From assembly GCA_037127315.1 (NCBI GenBank), contig JBBBDQ010000443.1, positions 1,243,001 to 1,307,000 on the forward strand: DNA of 64,000 bases, in the 5' to 3' direction. Source of the DNA: Ascarosepion bandense (lineage: Eukaryota > Mollusca > Cephalopoda > Sepiida > Sepiidae). This document shows positions 34,641 through 43,810 of the stretch, one piece after another. The translations under genes and the position numbers were made by a program. The stretch's first letter is position 1; every line of letters begins with the position of its first letter. The notes beneath the pieces are model-generated. The model ran no database searches. It saw nothing but the letters and a program-made list of their open reading frames with translations, and was not told the origin of the DNA.

Positions 34641-35240
34641 TGTGAGATACAAAATAAAATAATAAATATTTGAGAACAACAAAATATGGAATTATTGTTA
34701 AGTAGCCAACATCATAATGTTTCGGCTGTTATAACCATCATCTAGGCTTATATATTAACTATTGTGAAGTTTTTTGTTGTTATGGCCTGTGAATAAATTT
34801 AGAAATGTAATAAAAACTTTAAATCTTAAGGCTATTTGAAAGAATTGCAGTAAACTATGACATCAGTCATGAAATATTTATAATGCTTTGTTATTTGAAA
34901 AAGTTGTTGAGATGAAATTTAAATAGTTCGCTGATAGGTTTGTGTAATTTTTTAGTTGAATCTATGTTTTTCTAAATATTGCTGTAATTATTTATGTTTT
35001 GTTGATATTTATGTGTTGTATTAATTTAGATATATTTTATATTAAATGTAGGGGTGACATTATAGGAGGTGTGGAATAGAGTTAAAATATAGTGATGGTG
35101 AATTTTAAATTATTTTATTGTAAAAATTGAGATAAGCCCTGATGATGATTATAACAACTGAAACAGTATAATGTTGGCTACCCCACAATAAATCCATATT
35201 TTGTTGTTCTCAAATATTTATTTTATTTTGTATCTCACAT
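34641..35240. mobile_element. 600-bp MITE-like element with about 115-bp inverted ends
   Basis: TGTGAGATACAAAATAAAAT at 34641 is mirrored by ATTTTATTTTGTATCTCACA ending at about 35239. The arms stay matched through the GAGAACAACAAAATATGG and GTAGCCAACAT words. The interior is non-coding. The right end directly abuts the Tc1 remnant beginning at 35241. Confidence 0.85.
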
Positions 35241-35644
35241 ACAGTACCGTGCAAAAGTATTAGGACAAGAACTATTTTATCTTTTATGAGGCATCAAAAT
35301 AAAGTTTAAAATCTCTCCTGTCCTAACACTTTTGCACAATACCGGTAGTGTGCAAAAGTATAAGGACAGGGGGGATTTTCCTAAAAACCTTACTGAAATT
35401 CAGGAGATACCATTAGAAACATTGAAGAAGCTTGTGATTTCAATGCCTAACAGAATAAAGGCTGTGATCAAAGCAAAAGGCTATTATACTAAATATTAAA
35501 TTTATTTTGTAACAAGTATTTTTACTTGTTATAGCATTTCTTGAGTAAATCAAATAAAATTATTTTAATTAAATTGTTTATTTTCTGTCAAAATACCTCA
35601 TAAAAGATAAAATAGCTCTTGTCCTAATACTTTTGCACAGTACT
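35241..35644 (+). mobile_element. Tc1-like transposon remnant, copy A
   Basis: Terminal inverted repeats (CAGTACCGTGCAAAAGTATT and its mirror ending at 35641) enclose a deleted interior. The last coding bits survive at about 35400-35500: IPLETLKKLVISMPNRIKAV, then IKAKGYYTKY and a stop. This is the Tc1 transposase C terminus (SMP.R...VI..KG..TKY). The right end lies at TA. A second, head-to-head pair of TIR-like words lies at 35322-35372. Confidence 0.88.
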
Positions 35645-35675
35645 ATATATATATATATATATATATACCATAAGC

Positions 35676-36521
35676 ATGGGCCAGATGATTCTCCCGGAGA
35701 GTAATACACTACGCCTCCTCGGACTTACCCTGTCCTCTGACCTCAAATGGAAGCACTATATTGAATCCATAGCAAAATCTACTGCTAAGAAGATTGGGTC
35801 ACTATGTCGATCCAGGATGTTTTTTCCACCTGAATCCATCCTGCATATATACAAGTCAACCATCCGTCCGTGCATGGAGTACTGCTGCCATTTATGGTCA
35901 GGTGCCCCTGCCGTTCTCCTCAGTGTTCTTGACAAGCTCCAAAGGAGAGTCTGTAATGTGATAGGTACTGATCTGGCGACTCGTCTGCAGCCACTTTCCC
36001 ATCGTCGAAATGTGGCCTCCCTCTGTCTCTTCTATAAATACTTTCATGGCTTCTGCTCGGATGAGCTTAAGTCATTGATGCCTCCTCAACAGGTGTTTAC
36101 CCGTTCAACCAGACTGGCAACTGGGTCCCACCCATTCACAGTCAGGTTAGCCAAACGCAGACGACAATTCTACTCCTGCAGCTTCCTCTCTCGCACTTCC
36201 CGCCTGTGGAACTCACTCCCATATTCTTGCTTTCCTGACGGCTACGACCTCCAGAAATTTAAAAGCAAAGTTAATACTCACCTACTAACCACTGGACTCT
36301 AGCTCTCTCCCCTCCCCTGTATAACCTTCCCTTTCTCTCCGCCCATGTACCTGTCATTGCACCTGCTTTCTCAGCTTTCTATTGTTCCTTTCTAACTAGC
36401 TTGTACTCCTCACTCTTTTGTAATTAATCTCTTTACATTTATGTAACCCCCTGCACATCAGTGGCGTTTCTGCCTTGCTCGGGGTGAAATGATTAAAAAA
36501 AAAAAAAAAAAAAAAAAAAAA
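35676..36521 (+). mobile_element. LINE 3' end (family L1x), longest copy
   Basis: An uninterrupted 208-codon frame (35676-36302) encodes the end of a non-LTR reverse transcriptase. It has LRLLGLTLSSDLKWKHYI, then IYKSTIRPCMEYCCHLWSGA, then LDKLQRRVCN, then WNSLPYSCFPDG near the C terminus and a TAG stop. These are the thumb and C-terminal signatures of Jockey/CR1-like LINEs. A 3' UTR and a poly-A of about 28 A (36494-36521) follow. The endonuclease and RT palm are missing, so it is 5'-truncated. Copies at 7638, 18494, 21855 and 60926 share the tail. Confidence 0.92.
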
Positions 36522-36565
36522 CTATGTGCGATTGGTAAATTGTCGCAATTATTTTATTATTTCAA
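36522..36565 (+). repeat. 44-bp segment shared with the chimeric Helitron at 19766
   Basis: TGCGATTGGTAAATTGTCGC and the following AATTATTTTATTATTTCAAA also occur, reverse-complemented, at about 19858-19898. Here the segment lies between a LINE poly-A and a truncated Tc1 copy. Confidence 0.65.
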
Positions 36566-36767
36566 AGCAAAAGGCTATTACACTAAATATTAAATTTATT
36601 TTGTAACAAGTATTTTTTTCTTGTTAAACCATTTGTTGAGTAAATCAAATAAAATTACTTTAATTAAATTATTTCTGTCAATATCTAATATAAATCTAAA
36701 TCTAAACCTATTTAATCTAATCTAAATCTAAACTTATTTATAAATGGAACTTTGTCTGTGTGTGTGT

Positions 36768-36804
<37 letters not shown>

Positions 36805-37540
36805 TGTCTGTCTGTCTGTCTGCCCGTTACCTACAGACTCCGAAACAGCTGAAGCGATTTTCTTGAAAATTTACACGGTTGCACTATAAGTGTCTGCGAG
36901 TGTTCTTAGCTAGGTTTTGTGTCGAGGTACCCCTGATAAATATCAAAAATCGATAATCGAAAAAATCAGTTTATAGAAGGAGTGGTCCGATTTTAATCAA
37001 ATTTGATACACTCATAGACAAAGACATATGAAATGATATTCAGAAGTTTCAGGGTTGCAGTTCTTACAATAGTGCAGAAAATCGATAATATATATATATA
37101 AAAGGCAAGATGTTTGTGTGTGTGTCTGTTTATCTGCCTGTATGTCTGTATTTTTTTCAGCCCTTTTATTTTAGTTTTTGCTTTGGGTTTGGCTCTAAGT
37201 AGGTATAATTGTAGTTCTTCATCTCAGCCATGATACCATTTACTCAGAGGACTTAATTAGCCTTCAAAATTCAGTTTATGATGAAAAACTTATTTGATAT
37301 TGATACCAGGAAATCAAAATTTGACTTACATCCATTCATTTTTCTTTCAGTCTATGGTTTCACTTTAACTGGAAACAACTATTGCTTTTTAGTCTTTCAT
37401 GCCAATGTCCAAAGAGTCTGAGCTCCAGGACCATGGATTAATTTTAAGGCTTTCATTACACCCGAGCAATGCCGGGCTATACTGCTAGTGCCTCATAAAA
37501 GATAAAATAGTTCTTGTCCTAATACTTTTGCACAGTACTG
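36566..37540 (+). mobile_element. Tc1-like transposon remnant, copy B, split by a Helitron
   Basis: 36566-36683 and 37489-37540 align to the 3' part of copy A (35470-35644): the end of the transposase (AKGYYTKY), AT-rich spacer and the right TIR ending CACAGTACTG. The Helitron at 36684-37488 separates CTGTCAATA from TGCCTCATA. Confidence 0.88.
36684..37488 (+). mobile_element. Non-autonomous Helitron, copy 4, with defined ends
   Basis: It starts TCTAATATAAATCTAAATC and ends GCTAG before T. The host is a Tc1 copy, which fixes both ends. The empty site CTGTCGATATGCCTCATA occurs on the minus strand at about 55186-55203 in another Tc1 copy. The element is 805 bp and non-coding, with (TG)n/(TCTG)n near 36757-36820 and the GC hairpin at 37460-37477. 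Confidence 0.95.
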
Positions 37541-38160
37541 TATATAGGTATATAATAAGCATTCGGTGATTAAGATTGAAAGGAATAATTGTCTGACACA
37601 GTATCATTCGAAGGTGTTATTATTCTTGTATCCGTGACTTTACAGAGTGATTTTACAAAAATGATACATCAGAAAATTCAAATGGGAAAACTGTAAAATT
37701 TTCACAAGTATTTGTAGTTATTAAAAATAGAATCAATTAGCACAAGAACATCTGCAGTTATATGTTCTCCAAAAGATATACTCTGAAAGGAATATTCTGA
37801 TTTCCTAGGAGAGAGGGGAGTTGTATGTTGTCTCAATTATAATTCTAATTTACTGGACCTGCAATACTAATCCTCTCCAGAAGTGAATATGAACTTGGAA
37901 GAGTTATCATTGAAGCCATTTTGTTAGGTTATTTCAGAATATATGAATAATAAATAAAAAGATGTAATCAACTTCCTTAAATATCAGTTTTATATTTTGC
38001 CCAAGAGAGGTTGATGATGACAAATATTAGATAATGAAATGACAGAAAATATTGATAAATAAAAAAAATAAAAACAAACAATTCTTTATCAATCACTATT
38101 GACAGTTATAATTATAATTGTAGACTAGAGAGGTACAATAGTAAGAAAACACACTGCAAA
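37541..38160. other. Unassigned AT-rich sequence
   Basis: No coding, RNA or repeat family recognised. Confidence 0.35.
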
Positions 38161-38161
38161 G

Positions 38162-38255
38162 TTGTTGCGGTCATGTAGCTTAGCAATTGTGTTAAACTAG
38201 GCTACTTCAAGGCAAAAAGGATGTGAGTTCAAATCTGAGAGATTTATTTTGTTTT
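38162..38255 (+). repeat. tRNA-like SINE head before the 68-bp array
   Basis: CATGTAGCTTAGCAATTG (A-box-like) and GATGTGAGTTCAAATCTGAG (B-box-like) have tRNA-like spacing. There is no clean cloverleaf. The 68-bp array starts about 55 bases downstream, so the array may have grown from a SINE body or tail. Confidence 0.45.
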
Positions 38256-38309
38256 GCTGTAGATGATAACCTGAGCAAAAGTTAGGCTAAAAAGTGACTA
38301 AAAAAGAAA

Positions 38310-39662
38310 GTAAATCCTGATTGAAAATTAATAATAATGACTGACAATGCTTCATCTAATAAAAAATGAAGATGAAAGTAAATACTAGTCAAAAATTAAT
38401 AATAATGACTGACAATGCTTCATCTAATAAAAAATGAAGATGAAAGTAAATACTAGTCAAAAATTAATAATAATGGCTGACAATGCTTCATCTAATAAAA
38501 AATGAAGATGAAAGTAAATATTAGTCAAAAATTAATAATAATGACTGACAATGCTTCATCTAATAAAAAATGAAGATGAAAGTAAATACTAGTCAAAAAT
38601 TAATAATAATGACTGACAATGCTTCATCTAATAAAAAGTGAAGATGAAAGTAAATACTAGTCAAAAATTAATAATAATGGCTGACAATGCTTCATCTAAT
38701 AAAAAATGAAGATGAAAGTAAATACTAGTCAAAAATTAATAATAATGACTGACAATGCTTCATCTAATAAAAAGTGAAGATGAAAGTAAATACTAGTCAA
38801 AAATTAATAATAATGACTGACAATGCTTCATCTAATAAAAAATGAAGATGAAAGTAAATACTAGTCAAAAATTAATAATAATGACTGACAATGCTTCATC
38901 TAATAAAAAGTGAAGATGAAAGTAAATACTAGTCAAAAATTAATAATAATGACTGACAATGCTTCATCTAATAAAAAATGAAGATGAAAGTAAATACTAG
39001 TCAAAAATTAATAATAATGACTGACAATGCTTCATCTAATAAAAAGTGAAGATGAAAGTAAATACTAGTCAAAAATTAATAATAATGACTGACAATGCTT
39101 CATCTAATAAAAAATGAAGATGAAAGTAAATACTAGTCAAAAATTAATAATAATGGCTGACAATGCTTCATCTAATAAAAGATGAAGATGAAAGTAAATA
39201 CTAGTCAAAAATTAATAATAATGGCTGACAATGCTTCATCTAATAAAAGATGAAGATGAAAGTAAATACTAGTCAAAAATTAATAATAATGGCTGACAAT
39301 GCTTCATCTAATAAAAAAAGAAGATGAAAGTAAATACTAGTCAAAAATTAATAATATTGGCTGACAATGCTTCATCTAATAAAAAATGAAGATGAAAGTA
39401 AATACTAGTCAAAAATTAATAATAATGGCTGACAATGCTTCATCTAATAAAAGATGAAGATGAAAGTAAATACTAGTCAAAAATTAATAATAATGGCTGA
39501 CAATGCTTCATCTAATAAAAAATGGAGATGAAAGTAAATACTAGTCAAAATTTAATAATAATGGCTGACAATGCTTCATCTAATAAAAAATGAAGATGAA
39601 AGTAAATACTAGTCAAAAATTAATAATAATAAATGACAATGCTTCATCTAATAAAAAATCGA
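38310..39662. repeat. 68-bp tandem array, about 20 copies
   Basis: The period is 68 (CTGACAATGC at 38341, 38409, 38477 and so on). The unit includes GACAATGCTTCATCTAATAA and GAAAGTAAATACTAGTC. From about 38570 to 39110 two unit types (AAAAAATGAAG and AAAAAGTGAAG) alternate strictly, a 136-bp higher-order unit. Confidence 0.97.
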
Positions 39663-40790
39663 GATAACAAATGACTGTGGTCTGAATAGCAAAGTATATA
39701 ATGAAACAGACATCTGAAGAAGGCTAGGTGGTACCTGTTGAAACATTGTGAATATAATAACCCAGATGATTGTACTAAGTTATATAATAATGATAATTCT
39801 TCATCTGAAAAATTCTAATATAAATTATTTCTAAAAACATAAATGATAATAACATTACTGTACTACAAATATTTTTCATACTTTGATATTTATACAGAAA
39901 ATAGTAATTGTCCAAATGTGGTGATTATATTGTAAGTAATATGCCAGGGTTTAACCTCAAGTTTATTAAGTATTGCTGCTAAGTCATGTGTACTCAAACA
40001 AACTGGGTGACTGCTTTGAAGAGAAAGAAAACAACCTGTATTATCTAAATATGTCTAATATCCAAACACAAAGAAAAATAAAGAAAAGAAATGACTGCAG
40101 ACAATGTGTGTCTGCAGACTTAGCTTAGAATAAAATGTATAAAAGGTATCTTGTCAACAGTCCTCATTGGAAACAAATTCCCTTTCAGGTTCATAGCCAT
40201 TTTCTTTAGATAGTGGGGATTTCTCTTGAGGTTATTAGCTTCTTTCTTCTATAACCTGATGCCAATGACACTTAACTATAGCCAGTTACTCCACAATTAG
40301 TTTTTCTTTAAGGCTGAATTTTAATTTTAACACAAATTATAATTTTACTTTTAAAGTTCAGGTTACTCTTAACTGAAAATGTTTTAATTTTTATTTTGAA
40401 GAATCTGTTAGTAACTTTCTTCTTTTAGTAAATGTTTTTTAAACATTTTTCTTAAAAGAAATTGTAATAAACAAACCAAACTTTTTATTTACCCATAAAT
40501 TATTTTACATAATGTTACAATTCTTTTTTATTATATAAATTTTTATAGAATGTCACTTTTTGTCAGGATTTGTTTTAAAACCTCTTCTTGGATGAACAAA
40601 ATCATTAAAGCCCATCTGCATTGATATCACTGCTGCTTTCTCAAAGTGGATCAAATAAATATTTTTTTTCTACAATGATGTTCACCCTGTACAAGACCTA
40701 AGAGCCATTTAGGGTAAAAGGTTACAAAATAAAAGAGGTTTATGGGGATATGTGGGGAAGATAACAGTTGACCCTAATCTTGAACATAGG
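39663..40790. other. AT-rich sequence with one Penelope-like terminal phrase
   Basis: 39705-39760 (CATCTGAAGAAGGCTAGGTG, then TTGAAACATTGTGA) resembles the Penelope-related terminal phrase seen at 21395. Otherwise nothing is recognised. Confidence 0.35.
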
Positions 40791-40792
40791 TT

Positions 40793-41175
40793 TGAGTTTT
40801 GTTTAACGGCATATCAACCCCTGTGGGTTATTTAATGCCAAAAAGGTAGGGTTTTAAAGTATTTTTTTAATGTTTGGTTATAGTGAGATTGTAGATTTAG
40901 TCAGATTTTGATGAATTTTTTTTAGGTGAAAAATAATTTATTACCCACAGGGATGTGGATATGCTTTTGGACTCTATCAAGACTAGAAAGTGAAGACTGG
41001 TCAGCTCCTGCTCGTATATAGCAGCAATACTCAATTTTTGGCCTGATCTGGCTCTTGTAAAAGTAAACAAGAGCGAGCAGAGTCAGGTACACAGACTGGA
41101 GCAATCTTAAATATATCTTACTGAGAAGCCTATTGCATATATAAGCATTCCATTCATGAAGAAAATACTTCATTG
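40793..41175 (-). mobile_element. LINE 3' end (family C), minus strand
   Basis: The minus-strand frame 41173-40922 encodes YKSQIRPKIEYCCYIRAGAD, then LDRVQK, the reverse transcriptase thumb of a CR1/Jockey-like LINE. Its 3' UTR (down to 40793) contains the words TTTAACGGCATATCAACCCC and GTGGGTTATTTAATGCC in reverse. Tail-only copies of the same UTR lie at 42255-42374 and 43661-43810. Confidence 0.8.
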
Positions 41176-41223
41176 ACTGCTAATTTGTAGTGTAAACATA
41201 TGAATCACTGAATTATTCTGATG

Positions 41224-41525
41224 TCAGTCAGTTAAGTGCCATACGTGAAACATGCTTGGGCGATCATGTCTCAAAAGAGACATGACTGACTGGGCAGAAG
41301 ATTATCCCACAGTAGGTTGCCATTGCTTTCTGCGGTAGACTGGTTGCCTGCCAAGGCTATAGAACCCAATCTGTTCTGTTATTTAACCCATAACTGGAGG
41401 GAAGAGACGGATTAATACCTTTCCCAAGGGTATTTGCGCATAAGTGAATGCAATGAATTCAACTGGACTTTGAACTCGGCTCCCTGATTTCTCGTTCCGA
41501 GCTGATATCCACTGCATCACAACAC
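41224..41525 (-). mobile_element. tRNA-derived SINE, family A, minus strand
   Basis: Full reverse copy of the 6705-7015 element, from GTCAGTTAAGTGCCATACGTG to the head (GAGCTGATATCCACTGCATC). Both B-box-like and A-box-like words are present on the minus strand. Confidence 0.9.
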
Positions 41526-42160
41526 ACATCTGCTACCTGTTGAGAATGAAGGTAAGTGACCTTTTGCCCAACAAGCATCACCATCAGACAGCTGTGAATA
41601 TCTTATGATTCATAAATAGAAGTGAATGTTTATCATCATGCAGACTGAATATTTTATTCTTTGAAATTATAATCCTCGTATAAGCTACTTGTTTCTATTA
41701 ATAATATAGTCAGGAAAACTCTGGAACAAAAGATTAGTGAAAAGAAGGTTAAAATCACATGAGGGGGGTGGATTAATAATACCATAGTTCAGTGTGGCAA
41801 TGTGTTCGACTCAATGTTGTACTTATGACCCACTTTGTGACCTTGATCCTACAAGCAGATGTCATAGTGAATGGATGAGCTCATGTTCAACAATTATTAT
41901 AGTGAATGCCAGTCATCTTTCTATACAACAGTTTCTAGGTAGATAATTTGTAAAAACCCTATTGTATAGCACTGGTGATATCTTTACTGTTGTTGGCTTT
42001 ATCATTTAGAATTAATATTAAGAATACTCATTTGATAGAAATAAATTTGCCTAAACATCTCAATATAGCATTAGAGAAAGAAAAGTGAAACATTGGGACA
42101 GCGAAAGATGCCTTCCAAAAGCAAAGGATTAAGAAACAGGAAAATTTCATTAAAAGGAAA
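41526..42160. other. Unassigned sequence
   Basis: No coding or repeat family recognised. Confidence 0.35.
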
Positions 42161-42235
42161 AGTATTACATAATATCAGTCCTCCTATAAGGCAGTGAATG
42201 CTAGACAATCTTCTTACAGATGAACTTGGACCTTC
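42161..42235 (+). pseudogene. Short LINE family R fragment
   Basis: CAGTGAATGCTAGACAATC with a preceding TCAGTCCTCCTATAAGG corresponds to the SVLQYGSECWTI segment seen at 63618-63660. Tiny and broken. Confidence 0.5.
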
Positions 42236-42254
42236 ATGCCTGCAAAAAAGAAAA

Positions 42255-42374
42255 TTTGAGTTTGAGTTTGAGTTTTGTTTAACGGCATATCAACCTCTGT
42301 GGGTTATTTAATGCCGAAAAGGTCGAGTTTAAAGATTTTTTTTTAATGTTCGGTTATAGTGAGAAGGTTGATTT
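42255..42374 (-). mobile_element. LINE family C 3' tail
   Basis: TTTGAGTTTTGTTTAACGGC and the following ATCAACCTCTGTGGGTTATT match 40793-40920 (3' UTR only). It runs directly into the 143-bp array. Confidence 0.75.
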
Positions 42375-43500
42375 GTGACCGGGAACCCATTCTCGTTTCT
42401 TTATAACTTGCATCATAGAAAATGAATTTATTTGTTTTATTCTTTATTACTATTCATTTTGAATCAAAAATCAGAAAGATTCTATTTTTTCAGAAGTGAT
42501 ATCATAATATCACACATGTGACCAGAAACCCGTTCTCGTTTCTTTATAACTTGCATCATAGAAAATGAATTTATTTGTTTTATTCTTTATTACTATTCAT
42601 TTTGAATCAAAAATCAGAAAGATTCTATTTTTTCAGAAGTGATATCATAATATCACACATGTGACCAAAAACCCATTCTCGTTTCTTTATAACTTGCATC
42701 ATAGAAAATGAATTTATTTGTTTTATTCTTTATTACTATTCATTTTGAATCAAAAATCAGAAAGATTCTATTTTTTCAGAAGTGATATCATAATATCACA
42801 CATGTGACCAGAAACCTGTTCTCGTTTCTTTATAACTTGCATCATAGAAAATGAATTTATTTGTTTTATTCTTTATTACTATTCATTTTGAATCAAAAAT
42901 CAGAAAGATTCTATTTTTTCAGAAGTGATATCATAATATCACACATGTGACCAGAAACCCGTTCTTGTTTCTTTATAACTTGCATCATAGAAAATGAATT
43001 TATTTGTTTTATTCTTTATTACTATTCATTTTGAATCAAAAATCAGAAAGATTCTATTTTTTCAGAAGTGATATCATAATATCACACATGTGACCAGAAA
43101 CCCGTTCTTGTTTCTTTATAACTTGCATCATAGAAAATGAATTTATTTGTTTTATTCTTTATTACTATTCATTTTGAATCAAAAATCAGAAAGATTCTAT
43201 TTTTTCAGAAGTGATATCATAATATCACACATGTGACCAAAAACCCATTCCCTCGTTTCTTTATAACTTGCATCATAGAAAATGAATTTATTTGTTTTAT
43301 TCTTTATTACTATTCATTTTGAATCAAAAATCAGAAAGATTCTATTTTTTCAGAAGTGATATCATAATATCACACATGTGACCAGAAACCCGTTCTTGTT
43401 TCTTTATAACTTGCATCATAGAAAATGAATTTATTTGTTTTATTCTTTATTACTATTCATTTTGAATCAAAAATCAGAAAGAGAAAGATTCAATTTTTTT
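42375..43500. repeat. 143-bp tandem array, about 8 copies
   Basis: The period is 143 (GTGACC at 42375, 42518, 42661, 42804). Units are almost identical and contain GTTTCTTTATAACTTGCATC and GAAGTGATATCATAATATCA. Minor variants are AAACCCGTTCTCG/AAACCCATTCTCG/AAACCCGTTCTTG. The last unit decays at about 43480-43520. Confidence 0.97.
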
Positions 43501-43519
43501 TCAGAAGTGGGATCATAAT

Positions 43520-43660
43520 ATTGCATAATATTAGAGCTTTCTTTTCTTTGTCTGATATCCACACTATGTCATCTGCATATTTTACGTTGTTAAGATTGTA
43601 GCCATCAATAATGAATCTTGGTAGGACATCTAATTCTCTCAAAATCACCTCACTATATAG
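43520..43660 (-). pseudogene. LINE reverse transcriptase palm fragment (YADD box)
   Basis: The minus strand reads LYSEVILRELDVLPRFIIDG, then YNLNNVKYADDIVWISDKEK. YADD is the catalytic reverse transcriptase box of non-LTR elements. Only about 50 codons remain. It may belong to family R. Confidence 0.75.
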
Positions 43661-43810
43661 GTTGAGTTTGAGTTTGAGCTTTTTTAATGGCATATCAACC
43701 TCTGTGGGTTATTTAATGCCAAAAAGGTAGAGTTTAAAGATATTACTTTTTAATGTTCGGTTTTAGTAAGAAGGTTGATTTAGTGAGATTTTGATGAAAA
43801 ACTTTTTTAT
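43661..43810 (-). mobile_element. LINE family C 3' tail, second flank of the 143-bp array
   Basis: GGTTGAGTTTGAGTTTGAGC, GGCATATCAACCTCTGTGGG and the following GTGAGATTTTGATGAA match 40793-40920 in the same orientation as 42255-42374. Confidence 0.75.
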
